From an uncultured Bacteroides sp. (lineage in GTDB: Bacteria > Bacteroidota > Bacteroidia > Bacteroidales > Bacteroidaceae), in contig CAMTPC010000025.1 of NCBI GenBank assembly GCA_947074295.1, positions 1 to 33,835 on the forward strand: a stretch of 33,835 nucleotides of DNA. The letters are read 5' to 3'. Positions within the stretch are counted from its first letter, which is position 1; every line of letters starts with the position of its first letter. The translations under genes and the position numbers were made by a program. This document shows positions 8,464-17,652 of this stretch, piece by piece. The notes below the pieces were generated by a model, which was not told where the DNA came from, ran no database searches, and saw only the letters and a list, made by a program, of their open reading frames with translations.

Positions 8464-9663
8464 TCATGCACGTTTCGATTTTTCCCAAACACCCGAATTA
8501 CCCTTCCGATTAGCAAGATATTTAAATCCTTTTATGACATTTAGATTCATAAACAAAAAATAATAGGGAATGAATAAGAATTTATTTTTAATTTTCTTTT
8601 TAGAAAGAATATAGCCACATAATCCTGCTATATAGAATATAACTTGCAATAATAAAATTATAATATATAAAACTTTACAAGGCAAAAGGAATATGGCTAG
8701 TATGTTAAGTGGAAATAATAAGAAAAAAAGGATAGGGGTAATGGACCATCTTAAAACTCGGTGAGATATATATTGGAAACTAAATACCCCATACTTTAAC
8801 GGATTGAGGAGAGGACGTAATCTCCATATTGATTGTAATCCGCCTGCGGCAATGCGCACTTTCCGCTTTTCTTCTTCGCCCATATCGGTCGAACCATTTT
8901 CTATGGCATAAGCTTTAGCGCAATATGCTGTGATATAACCCTGCATAACTATGCGAAGTGAAAGAATGAAATCGTCCAGTAATGTGTCTGATTCCATTTC
9001 TTGGAATAGCTCTCTACGTATAGCAAATAATTCACCAGCTGCTCCCACAGCAGAATATAAGCGACTATCGAGTGCCTTCAGGGCTGATTCGTATTTCCAA
9101 TAAATACCTTCACCCCCTGTTGATGCTGTTGATGCTGACTGCATTGCAATGCGCTTTTCACCTGCGACACAACCCACTTTAGGATTTTTAAATGCGTAAA
9201 CAATTTCGCGTATGGCCTCAGGGTTCAACATTGTGTTAGCATCCGTGAAAATAACGATTGGTGTTTTCACAAATCGCATTCCTCTATTCATTGCCGCCGT
9301 TTTTCCTTTTCTTTCTGGGTTGAATAAGACTTGTGCCTCATTTTTCCATCTTACTTCTAGGAGTTTGTTGGTATCATCGTTGCTGCCATCTGTCACCCAT
9401 ACTATATTATACTTATCTTTAGGGTAATTCAATAGAAGTGAATTTTCCATTTTATCATTCACAATGTCTTCTTCGTTGAATGACGTAATAAATAGTGTAA
9501 CATCAGGAAGACTTTGGTTAGAAGAATGACAATGATTTGTGGGCTTGTGGAACATTTCCTTGATTTTTACCATTAGATATAGCAAAACTCCATAGCCAAG
9601 ATAGGAATAGAATACGATAAAAACAGATATCCAAAAAAGGAGGATGAGCCACAAATGTTCCAT
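8464..9663 (-). CDS. Membrane family 2 glycosyltransferase
   Basis: A 399-residue inner-membrane glycosyltransferase and the last gene of the polysaccharide operon. One membrane segment lies at about 5-32. The cytoplasmic GT-A domain (about 54-300) has TDGSNDDT (91-98), a DAN triplet at 141-143 in place of the usual DxD, DD at 230-231, and RKVRIAAGG (267-275). HRVLRW (301-306) sits where processive enzymes carry QxxRW. Two or three C-terminal membrane segments follow (about 307-355). This architecture is shared with cellulose-, hyaluronan- and poly-GlcNAc-synthase-like enzymes, but whether this one is processive or adds a single sugar cannot be decided from sequence. Its start is 9 nt after the stop of the deacetylase-like lipoprotein gene. 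The sugar donor is unknown. Confidence 0.87.
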   Translation of the reverse strand: MEHLWLILLFWISVFIVFYSYLGYGVLLYLMVKIKEMFHKPTNHCHSSNQSLPDVTLFITSFNEEDIVNDKMENSLLLNYPKDKYNIVWVTDGSNDDTNKLLEVRWKNEAQVLFNPERKGKTAAMNRGMRFVKTPIVIFTDANTMLNPEAIREIVYAFKNPKVGCVAGEKRIAMQSASTASTGGEGIYWKYESALKALDSRLYSAVGAAGELFAIRRELFQEMESDTLLDDFILSLRIVMQGYITAYCAKAYAIENGSTDMGEEEKRKVRIAAGGLQSIWRLRPLLNPLKYGVFSFQYISHRVLRWSITPILFFLLFPLNILAIFLLPCKVLYIIILLLQVIFYIAGLCGYILSKKKIKNKFLFIPYYFLFMNLNVIKGFKYLANRKGNSGVWEKSKRA

Positions 9664-9672
9664 AAATATATT

Positions 9673-11193
9673 TTAGTTTATTTGATTTAGTAATGTATCT
9701 TTTATTAGCGAATCTTTAAGCTGATTCACAAAATAAATGGCATCTGTTTTGTTCGATGCATTTGATTTATCTTTTAGATATTGATTCACATAAAATTGGG
9801 CGCGTTCTACCAAGAACCTCCTACAATCTATGTTCATCATGATGCCATCTTCAAAATTGGCATAAGAAAATCCAGTTATGGATTCATCTGTATATATGTT
9901 AGCAATATCTTGTGTACCTATGCCAGCAATATTGATAGTTGTCGATGGAAAATAAAAATGTTTCCCTCCAGGTAAATGGATGCTTATTTTATATCTATAC
10001 TCGTCTATTCTCTCGATAATAGGTGCTTGTCCATGAATTCGATTATAATTATACTCGTAATATTCTTCTTGTGAAGTGAACCACACGGAGTCATCCCCAT
10101 CTTTACCATAATTATCATTGATCCATCGGAAAAAATCACACCAGCCGTTATCGGTATTGTGTACACCAATGCAGATGGCTTGTCTTGCTTCCCTAGATTT
10201 TTTGTTTTGATCAATTATATTTTGTTTAAAGTATTCAGGCGAATCATTAAAAACACGGCCCCAAACTACCTTTGATTGATTATCTTCTACTAAGAATGGG
10301 TATAAATCTACAATTTGGTTGTTTTGGGCAATCATAGTTTGGATGTCGTCAAAACGTTTTGCCGCTTCTATATAAGTTGCATTACCATTGGGCTCTGCAA
10401 GCATTTTTACGCCTCGCCCTGAGAGTTCCTTTATTATTATATCTTGGGCTGTACCATAATGACTAAGAACTTCGTCAACACTATTGACATCATTTGCCAT
10501 TACATCATGGAAGGCAATACCTGTATTATAATTAATCATCTCGTAAATATTATTCCAAGTCAGTCCTGATTGCCGATAAAAGCGGTAATAATTATTTGTA
10601 AATCCAGGAGTGACACTTGATTTCATATTCATAAATGATTCTTCGGCTGATAAAGTAGTCGTAAAAGAGAATCGCACCTCATTTCCAGCTCCATCGCTAC
10701 TACCTAATGTCTTATTCAAGTAGTAAACATTAGGCGGTAAGTCTTTATTTTTTAGGTGATCGATATTGAAATATAAATCTCTATCTCTATCAAACGATGA
10801 ATGAGAATAGTAATCAGAATTTGAAATCGCTTTTCCATTGATTGCAGCCCAAGTTCGACAAAAAGCAGATTGGCTACAATCATCTTGTGTCAATAACAAG
10901 AGCCATGATTTGTTATATTTCAAGTGTGGAATAGAGATTTTTTCTTTTGATAACTCTAAATCTCGATTCATTTCGATAATAACATCCACCGTAATATCTG
11001 AGGTCTCATTATTATATGGATAACTAAATATATCTGTATTATAATTAGTATTGTTATTATTAGATGATCCATTGTTGCTTTCTGGTTGCAATAGGTTATA
11101 ATCTCTATCAATACATGAAGAGAAAATACCTAAAAGTCCAATTATCGCTATTGTATTTATTATGGAATAATTATAATAGGTTTGAATCTTCAT
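9673..11193 (-). CDS. NodB-like polysaccharide deacetylase lipoprotein, divergent
   Basis: A 506-residue lipoprotein. I chose the ATG at 11193 because it gives a compact signal sequence ending LGIFSSC, with C27 as the lipidated residue; a start at 11229 would add 12 charged residues. A Ser/Asn-rich linker (about 38-55) follows. The body matches the order of NodB-fold polysaccharide deacetylases. TQDD (102-105) stands where motif 1 TFDD sits. LTWNNIYEMINYNTGIAFHD (211-230) matches the segment leading into motif 2. GVKMLAEPNGN (261-271) matches the A/RPxG motif 3. GDDSVWFTSQEEYYEY (366-381) matches the late W-x-T-x-x-E segment. The second His of the HxxxH metal site is not at its usual place. 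A role in removing acetyl groups from the exported polysaccharide fits the operon. The assignment is by motif order, and activity is uncertain. The start overlaps the upstream GT2 gene by 23 nt. Confidence 0.62.
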   Translation of the reverse strand: MKIQTYYNYSIINTIAIIGLLGIFSSCIDRDYNLLQPESNNGSSNNNNTNYNTDIFSYPYNNETSDITVDVIIEMNRDLELSKEKISIPHLKYNKSWLLLLTQDDCSQSAFCRTWAAINGKAISNSDYYSHSSFDRDRDLYFNIDHLKNKDLPPNVYYLNKTLGSSDGAGNEVRFSFTTTLSAEESFMNMKSSVTPGFTNNYYRFYRQSGLTWNNIYEMINYNTGIAFHDVMANDVNSVDEVLSHYGTAQDIIIKELSGRGVKMLAEPNGNATYIEAAKRFDDIQTMIAQNNQIVDLYPFLVEDNQSKVVWGRVFNDSPEYFKQNIIDQNKKSREARQAICIGVHNTDNGWCDFFRWINDNYGKDGDDSVWFTSQEEYYEYNYNRIHGQAPIIERIDEYRYKISIHLPGGKHFYFPSTTINIAGIGTQDIANIYTDESITGFSYANFEDGIMMNIDCRRFLVERAQFYVNQYLKDKSNASNKTDAIYFVNQLKDSLIKDTLLNQIN

Positions 11194-12016
11194 CTTTATA
11201 TTCTTTTTTTCTTGTAAAGAGGTTCCCAATATTTTTAATTGCTTTTAATGAACGTATTTTAAAACTGTTTGACAATGAGCCATCTGCTCCCACCGTGCCA
11301 TATCCTGTTATGGGACGTGCTTTCCGAGTTTTAATGAACCTTAGTTTTCCTGCTGCCTTAAGTTGTAAAGCTAAGTATCCATCTTCACCTCTTTTAATAT
11401 CAGTTCGGAAGCCATATCTCCGAGCAGCTTCAGTTTGAAACGCAAATGTCATGCCACGTACACATAGTTCTGGTCGTTTGAGCGATTGTAAATATAGGTA
11501 AACATCTCGCATCCCTTCATAACAAAATAAGCTAAACTTTGAATGAGTGTCATCAGGGATAAAACTCCACAAACTGTATGTAGCTATAATATCTTTTTTC
11601 TTCAATTCTTTTAGATGCGTGCGTATATAATGAGGAGGGTATATAGTGTCAGCATCAATACAGATATAATATTTCCCCTTTGCATGATCTAGTCCGCATT
11701 GTCTAGCATGACCCGGACCTTTTTGGGTTTCATTAAAATAATTAGCACCTATTTCTTTTAATAGCTCTTCTGTGCCATCTATAGAGTTATTATTAACTAC
11801 GATAATTTCAATCTCATCTGTACATATATTATTGCATAAAGACCATATGCAGCTTAATATATGGGCTTCTTCATTGTGTGCAATTAAAACGACTGAGGCT
11901 AAAGGGGTATCGGAACTCTTTTTTTTTAGTAATTCAGAAATAGTCCTCAGTTGATTCATGCATACTTCATTTCTTTTAAGGCCATAAAGATCTAGATACT
12001 TCTTATACCATTTCAT
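11171..12016 (-). CDS. Family 2 glycosyltransferase
   Basis: A 281-residue soluble or peripheral GT-A glycosyltransferase. ASVVLIAHNEE (40-50) opens the nucleotide-binding fold, followed by IIVVNNNSIDGT (71-82), GPGHARQCGLDHAKG (100-114), and the metal-binding DAD at 121-123 in YYICIDADTIYPP. RGEDG (209-213) is the catalytic-base region. No membrane segment is visible. The start at 12016 overlaps the end of the upstream GT4 gene by 14 nt, and an internal Met at residue 20 (11959) is a less likely start. The 3' end overlaps the lipoprotein gene by 23 nt, so translation of the three genes is probably coupled. It probably adds one sugar to the lipid-linked repeat unit; donor and acceptor are unknown. 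Confidence 0.87.
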   Translation of the reverse strand: MKWYKKYLDLYGLKRNEVCMNQLRTISELLKKKSSDTPLASVVLIAHNEEAHILSCIWSLCNNICTDEIEIIVVNNNSIDGTEELLKEIGANYFNETQKGPGHARQCGLDHAKGKYYICIDADTIYPPHYIRTHLKELKKKDIIATYSLWSFIPDDTHSKFSLFCYEGMRDVYLYLQSLKRPELCVRGMTFAFQTEAARRYGFRTDIKRGEDGYLALQLKAAGKLRFIKTRKARPITGYGTVGADGSLSNSFKIRSLKAIKNIGNLFTRKKEYKDEDSNLL

Positions 12017-13151
12017 GTTTTTCTTTCGTTAAATCATTAAACAACTCTATCCATTTTTTTGCAATAGAATCCATATGATAATTTGCAGAGCTTTTGAGCG
12101 CATTATTGCCCATTTCCTGTCTCATCTTTTTGTTCTCAATCAATGAACAGATTCTCTCGGCCATTACGTTTATATCATACGGTTTAATAAGAAAACCATT
12201 GACTCCATCACTTATTATATCTTTGGGACCACAAGGACAAGCGAATGATATAACAGGGAGGCCACAGCTCATAGCCTCAGTAATAACCATACCAAATCCT
12301 TCATAAATAGATGATAGCACAAATATTGAGCTGTTGGCATATTCTTCTGCAATATTTTTTGTAGTGGGTCTGAGTGTACAGTTGTTCTGTAAAACCAACT
12401 CATTTATTTGTTTCTGTAAAGAGTCTCTTAAAGCCCCATCTCCATAAATATTCAACTGCCAATCTGGATGTTTCTTTGAAACTAGGGCCCAACTAGCTAT
12501 TAGTTTGTCGAACGCTTTTTGCTCAGTGTATCTTCCCGCAGCCATCACTATTTTGTTAGAGCAGTCCGAAACTAGCTCTGAAGTGGTGACAATGGGGTTT
12601 GGTATTACTTTGATATTATCTAATTCTGGCCAGAACTCTGTCTCTTCGTGTGTTAAGAGTACAACTTTCTTTAGTTTAGACAATTTCATTACGAAATTAT
12701 TGCTCCAGTATTTATTAAATATTTTTAGAATTGAGCTCTTTGTATTCCCTAAACCATAGGAATACCTTGTTATGTGAAACTCACCTATCTTAGCACTACC
12801 ATCTTTAATTGAAGTAATAAAGTTTATTTCTCTGCGCAAAGTTGATATAGTAATATCTGGTTGAATATCCAAGAGAGTTCGTTCAAAGCGCTTTTTAAAA
12901 ATCCTATATCTGAATGGATATTTGGCTAATTTTAGGAAAGTATTTTGATTGTATGGGTAATCAAAAGGGACATTTAAATCAATGTGCTTTATCTTGGGAG
13001 AAAGATTATAATGTGTTGGTCTATTACCTTGTTCTGACGTTATTATAGTCACATCAAACCCATGACTAGCAAAGAAGTTAGCCTTGAATACTATGATCCG
13101 CTCCAAACCGCCTGGTGACTCAAGAGAAGGTAAGTAATAAGCTAATTTCAT
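12003..13151 (-). CDS. Family 4 glycosyltransferase (GT-B fold)
   Basis: A 382-residue retaining glycosyltransferase of GT-B fold. The N-terminal acceptor lobe begins MKLAYYLPSLESPGGLERI, with the glycine-rich loop typical of GT4. The donor lobe starts near KVIPNPIV (181-188) and contains AAGRYTEQKAFDKLI (204-218), NIYGDGALRDSL (234-245) and the EX7E motif with E284 and E292 in YEGFGMVITEAMSCGLPVI. The closest general match is the WbbT/GalNAc- or mannosyl-transferase type of capsule gene, but the sugar cannot be assigned. It is cytoplasmic, with no membrane segment. Its ATG overlaps the stop of the upstream GT-D gene by 4 nt (ATGA), a classic coupling arrangement, and its 3' end overlaps the following GT2 gene by 14 nt. 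Confidence 0.9.
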   Translation of the reverse strand: MKLAYYLPSLESPGGLERIIVFKANFFASHGFDVTIITSEQGNRPTHYNLSPKIKHIDLNVPFDYPYNQNTFLKLAKYPFRYRIFKKRFERTLLDIQPDITISTLRREINFITSIKDGSAKIGEFHITRYSYGLGNTKSSILKIFNKYWSNNFVMKLSKLKKVVLLTHEETEFWPELDNIKVIPNPIVTTSELVSDCSNKIVMAAGRYTEQKAFDKLIASWALVSKKHPDWQLNIYGDGALRDSLQKQINELVLQNNCTLRPTTKNIAEEYANSSIFVLSSIYEGFGMVITEAMSCGLPVISFACPCGPKDIISDGVNGFLIKPYDINVMAERICSLIENKKMRQEMGNNALKSSANYHMDSIAKKWIELFNDLTKEKHEMV

Positions 13152-14056
13152 TTTACAATAGTTATTATTTGGTTTTCATATTCGGAACCAGCATTTTGGA
13201 CATTATTGCCAACTGATGATTCATTTACATATTTATATGTAAGTGGTACTTTTTTTGTAACACCCATTCGACACCATTCATACTCTACATCTACATGACC
13301 TATATCAATAGCCTGCCTGCCATTTTTCGCCAAATCATAAGCTAGGACAGTAGCTGTCGGTCCAAGTGCAATTAAAAACAAGGAATTCTTATCTTGCTGC
13401 AGAGCAGTCTCAAGAATTTGTTCATACTTATCAAAAGCATTTGTAGGGGGGCATAAAATGCGTTGAATACTATTTGCATTATCAAATAAATCGTTTCCTA
13501 TTCCTAGTCTACTTTTTTCTCCTTCTATAAAGATTATATTTCGGTCATCCCATATTTTTTTTAGCTTAACGAACCATTTTCTACTTAAATCCTTTTCAGC
13601 AAAATCCATGTAGGGGCGGGTTATGAAAGTATTATAATACTGTCGTTCTGGCTCGAGATACTTCATCCATAAAAAGTCGTATAGGAAGAAATTTGTACGC
13701 CAAAATCTTCGTGCTTTATAGTTATATCTATAGAGGTCTTTGAACACATCTGAAACACAAACAATATGGTTGGACTCATTACTAGTTAGAACTTCTATTA
13801 ATCTTTTGGATATGGCATTGTTGCCTTTTTGAAAACGCAACTCTTTATTAGGTAGTGTCAATAACACCTCCCCATCCCCGAAACGACTAACAGAACATTT
13901 ATCTTTAATTATTTTGTCAATTGTATCATCGATAGACGCTACTTTAGGAATGAACTTATGTTTCTTGTTTAATATGATATACCAAAAGTTATACCATTCC
14001 ACTATAGATCCATATTGTATTTTATATTTCAGTGTTTTAATAATATTGTTTAGCAT
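13148..14056 (-). CDS. GT-D-fold (DUF1792-type) glycosyltransferase
   Basis: A 302-residue protein resembling the DUF1792/GT-D fold glycosyltransferases first described for streptococcal serine-rich adhesin glycosylation. The conserved SVSRFGDGEVLL (55-66) contains the D-x-E triplet (D61, E63) that replaces DxD in this fold. Other family-like stretches are IIFIEGEKSRLGIGNDLFDNA, IQRILCPPTNAFDKY, LIALGPTATVLAYDLAKNGRQAIDIGHVDVEYEW and the late YVNESSVGNNV. No signal peptide or membrane segment is seen. The gene is visibly very A/T-rich in codon choice. It lies 9 nt after the upstream GT4-like gene and overlaps the following GT4 gene by 4 nt. It probably adds a sugar to the repeat unit; known members transfer glucose, but that is not proven here. 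Confidence 0.78.
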   Translation of the reverse strand: MLNNIIKTLKYKIQYGSIVEWYNFWYIILNKKHKFIPKVASIDDTIDKIIKDKCSVSRFGDGEVLLTLPNKELRFQKGNNAISKRLIEVLTSNESNHIVCVSDVFKDLYRYNYKARRFWRTNFFLYDFLWMKYLEPERQYYNTFITRPYMDFAEKDLSRKWFVKLKKIWDDRNIIFIEGEKSRLGIGNDLFDNANSIQRILCPPTNAFDKYEQILETALQQDKNSLFLIALGPTATVLAYDLAKNGRQAIDIGHVDVEYEWCRMGVTKKVPLTYKYVNESSVGNNVQNAGSEYENQIITIVK

Positions 14057-14065
14057 AGACCCGAT

Positions 14066-15184
14066 TTATTCATTCATACTATTTAAAACCTTTTTCATTT
14101 GATTTTCCCATGATAATCCACTTATTGACTCTCTTATGTTTTGTGGTGAAATATTTAACCCCTTATAGAAGTCTACAACCTGCTCTATATTAAGCGGAGT
14201 TTCATCAGCAAGAGCCTTCATCACATAGGTTTGATTTTCAAAATCTTCATCTATCTCTGAATAAACGAAAGGTATTCCCCGTGCAGCATATTCTCTATTT
14301 TTCAATGATCGTAGATGGGTTATGCCACTTCGATGTCGGGCCAAACTTCCTATACCCATGTGGCTAATATTGAATACATCATTTAGCGCATCTCCGAAAA
14401 GTGGCCCATGAAAGATCACATCATTTCCAAGATCGTTATCTTTAGCTAGCTTTTTGTATTTATCAACTACTTCTGGAACTCCTTCTCCAACTATATGTAA
14501 AACAACTCTCTTGTCTTTCTGTTTCTCTTTGTAGTTTATCATCCCTGATATTGCTCGATCAAATCCATGCCATGGGTGTATAGTTGCTACTGCTATAAGA
14601 TTAATAATTTGATTTTCCTCACTCATTTCCTTTAGTGGAATAGCTGTGAAATCTACTCCATTCGCTATGCGAATAGTTGGCCGACCAAAAATCTCTTTGT
14701 GATCAGAAAAAGTAACAAATTTATCGATATACCTAGCCATAATGTTTCTTAAACATTTGTCCATATAGATTATCTTTTGGTAGCCTAAGCTCAAACCTTT
14801 GTACTCATGGTCATACGGATAGGTGGGAATCTCCATTACAACTTTCTTTCCTGCGCTTTTGAATCTTGCTAAAAGATGGATGAGGAATGGGGTCGTATTA
14901 TGATCACTTCTGATATATACATATGGGATATCATTTTTATCTACATATTTTGCAATGCAACCCAATGATGTGCGCTTTAATATTTTAGCTTTTACGCCAT
15001 AGCCGTAATCTTTCAAAGTATTTTCATTAATCATTCGTCGCTTATGTCCCTCAGAGCTATCGTCCAGCCAGCATAAATGCACATCTACACCACATTCTTC
15101 TAAAGCCTTAACCTGATATCTAATTTTTTTGCTGATACCGTTGGATTCCTCAAAACCATGGAATATAAGAAATAACAATTTCAT
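14066..15184 (-). CDS. GT-B-fold glycosyltransferase (GT4-like)
   Basis: A 372-residue GT-B glycosyltransferase. The N-terminal lobe begins MKLLFLIFHGFEESNGISKK, typical of enzymes that start with a hydrophobic strand and a glycine loop. The C-terminal lobe has LIAVATIHPWHGFDRAI (196-212), HIVGEGVPEVVDKYKKLA (230-247) and a donor-binding segment around IGSLARHRSGITHL to KNREYAARGIPFV (278-307). A canonical EX7E is not obvious. A shorter E-Y-A-A-R-G-I-P stretch stands in its place, so this is a divergent member. No membrane segment is visible. Its start overlaps the wzx stop by 4 nt, and it ends 9 nt before the GT-D gene. The sugar is unknown. Confidence 0.82.
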   Translation of the reverse strand: MKLLFLIFHGFEESNGISKKIRYQVKALEECGVDVHLCWLDDSSEGHKRRMINENTLKDYGYGVKAKILKRTSLGCIAKYVDKNDIPYVYIRSDHNTTPFLIHLLARFKSAGKKVVMEIPTYPYDHEYKGLSLGYQKIIYMDKCLRNIMARYIDKFVTFSDHKEIFGRPTIRIANGVDFTAIPLKEMSEENQIINLIAVATIHPWHGFDRAISGMINYKEKQKDKRVVLHIVGEGVPEVVDKYKKLAKDNDLGNDVIFHGPLFGDALNDVFNISHMGIGSLARHRSGITHLRSLKNREYAARGIPFVYSEIDEDFENQTYVMKALADETPLNIEQVVDFYKGLNISPQNIRESISGLSWENQMKKVLNSMNE

Positions 15185-16641
15185 TTGCGTTTGAACTTAA
15201 GAAGTAATAGTTTTAATTTTTGTATGATATTATATTCACCAGTGCATTGTATATATGTTCCAAATATAGTAAATGTTATGATAGTCTTAATAAATATGCT
15301 TGGGAATATATTCATGTTTTGCAATTTGTTCGACAGGAGGTATAGAATGACAAGTAGTAGTAATCCTAATATTAATGGAGAAACTAGTTGTTTCAATAAA
15401 TTTAAAAGACTACGTTTGAAGGTGATTATGTACATTTGCATATAACACTGAATGAAATTAATAGTGAAAGTTACAACAACACACCACGCGACAGCATCCA
15501 AACTCCCCCAGTAGAATATCCCCAATAGTATACCAGAAACATTTAAGACAGAAGAAAATAACCCGCAAATAAAAAGACTTTTAGTATCTCCTGCAGCTTG
15601 AAAGATGCTACCTGAGGAGGATAGAATCACTTGAACGCCAACTGATATGGTTAGAATCTGATAGATACGAACTGACGGTATCCATTGCTCTCCAAATATA
15701 ATTAGCATAGTTTCATAAGCAGTGAAATAAAGAAGGACACTTAGTGGGATGCCAATAAACGCTAAGAGTCGAATGATTTTTTCATACGATTGCGCTAATT
15801 GCTTTAAATCATTCTGATAATCACTAAAAACTGGATGCATAACGGGAGTGATTACCTGTGTAATATTCTGAAGTGGAAGCATCATCAGGCGGTATGACTT
15901 TTCATAATAACCAAGAGGCTCTAATCCCATATGCTTTCCTATCAAGAGTTTATCGAGGTTGCGACTGAAATAATTAATGACATTGAAAAGGAATTGATAG
16001 AGCGAATAGCTGAGAATCAATTTCACAGAACTAAAACCTAACGTCATTGTTGGTGATAGCGGATAACGTTTTATTGAAATTACAAAAATCAGGATAGAGG
16101 AGAGTATTGGAGTTATAATCAGGGCATATAGCTTTGCTCCGCAAAAGGCAGCTGTTACAGCTAGGATACCGCAGGTTATTTGAATGCCAAAACTTCGAAT
16201 CGCTATAAACTTAAACTCCTTATTTTTATAAAATAAAGCATTAGGTACAATATTAGCAGCCGCAAAAAACAAGTTTATACACAATAATTGGCATAATATT
16301 AATAACGTTTTATTATCATAATAGTGAGATATAGGCCACGAAGCCCCAAAAAAGAGAATAGAGAGTAGTAAGCCCAGCCAAATAGTGAAAGAAAAGATGT
16401 TAGAAAGATCTTTTTCAGTCAGATTCTTGTGCTGAATAATAGCCGGTGAGATACCCATATCAGTAAATATGCTAAAGAATGCAATAATTACTGTTGCTAT
16501 AGCCACGATACCGAAATCATCGGGTGATATAAGGCGCGCTAATATCGCAGAGATAACTAACGAAATGACAACACCACTATATTTGGCGAGCGCTGTATAG
16601 AAAACGCCAGAAAAAAGTTGTTTTTTTATTTCTTGAGACAT
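15181..16641 (-). CDS. wzx: Wzx-type polysaccharide flippase
   Basis: A 486-residue integral membrane protein of the PST/MOP family with about 12-14 hydrophobic segments spread over its length. The N-terminus KKQLFSGVFYTALAKYSGVV and the following ARLISPDDFGIVAIATVI are signatures of WzxC-like lipopolysaccharide and exopolysaccharide exporters, as is GKHMGLEPLGYYEKSYRLM in the middle. It would translocate undecaprenyl-pyrophosphate-linked repeat units across the inner membrane for polymerisation by Wzy. It sits mid-operon, starting 15 nt after the stop of the upstream GT2 gene (16657-17619) and overlapping the downstream GT4-like gene by 4 nt. Length and composition are normal for the family. 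Confidence 0.92.
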   Translation of the reverse strand: MSQEIKKQLFSGVFYTALAKYSGVVISLVISAILARLISPDDFGIVAIATVIIAFFSIFTDMGISPAIIQHKNLTEKDLSNIFSFTIWLGLLLSILFFGASWPISHYYDNKTLLILCQLLCINLFFAAANIVPNALFYKNKEFKFIAIRSFGIQITCGILAVTAAFCGAKLYALIITPILSSILIFVISIKRYPLSPTMTLGFSSVKLILSYSLYQFLFNVINYFSRNLDKLLIGKHMGLEPLGYYEKSYRLMMLPLQNITQVITPVMHPVFSDYQNDLKQLAQSYEKIIRLLAFIGIPLSVLLYFTAYETMLIIFGEQWIPSVRIYQILTISVGVQVILSSSGSIFQAAGDTKSLFICGLFSSVLNVSGILLGIFYWGSLDAVAWCVVVTFTINFIQCYMQMYIITFKRSLLNLLKQLVSPLILGLLLLVILYLLSNKLQNMNIFPSIFIKTIITFTIFGTYIQCTGEYNIIQKLKLLLLKFKRK

Positions 16642-16656
16642 GCTTATGTATGCGTA

Positions 16657-17619
16657 CTATTGGGGTTTTAAATGTTTTTTAAAGAGCAATATGACTCTAC
16701 TTCTATTAGAAATATACTTGCGATAAATCCCAGAAGTCAATACTTTAAATAGTTTTATTCGTTCTTTGATAGGTAATACATGTGCATTATATGCCACTGC
16801 ATTGAGCATCTGAGTTAAATATAAATCAATTGTATTAGATACGCTCTTATCCGTTGTTATTTGTATTTCTTTTATTTCATCTGTCACTTTAAGATAGCTA
16901 CTTACATTGCGCCAACTGAATACACTTGTCATGATGGAATTACAGCGTAGTCTTCTTTTGTATAAGATATGTGGATAATAGATTATTCGGTTTGCTCTTA
17001 AATATAGTGTTGTTGTAAACAGTTGATCCTCATGGATGATTCCTTTAAGGAAAAATAAATTGTTAGATAGAAGGAATTTCCTTTTTATCATTAAAAGGCA
17101 AGGTGATGGTGTGTAAACCTCATAATCTATTAATAGCTTAAAAGCTTCAATGCCACTATATAGATGGTTGGGTAGCAGACATTTACTTCTATCATAGGTT
17201 AAAATTGGGGGAGAACTTAAATCCCCATCTATAAAAGATTCTGCATCGAAAGTGCAAAAATCTAAATCATTATTTATACATTGTTTGTAGCATTTGTCTA
17301 TTGTATCATTTTGCAGCATATCATCACTGTCGAGAAAAAGAATATAATCACCTGAAGCTTCTTTGATACCATAGTTTCTTGCCTCTGAAGGACCTTGATT
17401 CGACTGTGTATAAATTTTGATTCTATCGTCTTTATCTCTTAGTTTTTGCAAGATCTCAGGGCTATTGTCTGTAGAACCATCATCTATGGTAATGATTTCA
17501 ATATTTCCAAGTGATTGTGCGGTGATGCTTCCTATTGCCTCTTCAAGATATATTCCTGTATTATATACAGGGATAATGACGCTTACTGAAATATTCTGGT
17601 GTGTTCTATCGTTCTCCAT
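16657..17619 (-). CDS. Family 2 glycosyltransferase
   Basis: A 320-residue GT-A enzyme of the WcaA/EpsJ type. The catalytic domain occupies the N-terminal two thirds: VSVIIPVYNTGIYLEEAI (12-29), ITIDDGSTDNSPEIL (44-58), NQGPSEARNYGIKEASGDYI (74-93), the metal-binding DSDD at 97-100, and ED at 197-198 in IIHEDQLF, the probable catalytic base. No membrane segment is seen. The C-terminal 120 residues are helical and less conserved, and probably bind the acceptor. It starts 33 nt after the stop of the upstream GT2, the widest gap in the operon. Donor and acceptor cannot be assigned. Confidence 0.88.
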   Translation of the reverse strand: MENDRTHQNISVSVIIPVYNTGIYLEEAIGSITAQSLGNIEIITIDDGSTDNSPEILQKLRDKDDRIKIYTQSNQGPSEARNYGIKEASGDYILFLDSDDMLQNDTIDKCYKQCINNDLDFCTFDAESFIDGDLSSPPILTYDRSKCLLPNHLYSGIEAFKLLIDYEVYTPSPCLLMIKRKFLLSNNLFFLKGIIHEDQLFTTTLYLRANRIIYYPHILYKRRLRCNSIMTSVFSWRNVSSYLKVTDEIKEIQITTDKSVSNTIDLYLTQMLNAVAYNAHVLPIKERIKLFKVLTSGIYRKYISNRSRVILLFKKHLKPQ

Positions 17620-17652
17620 TAATATTGATTCATAATAATGTTAGTAATAATA

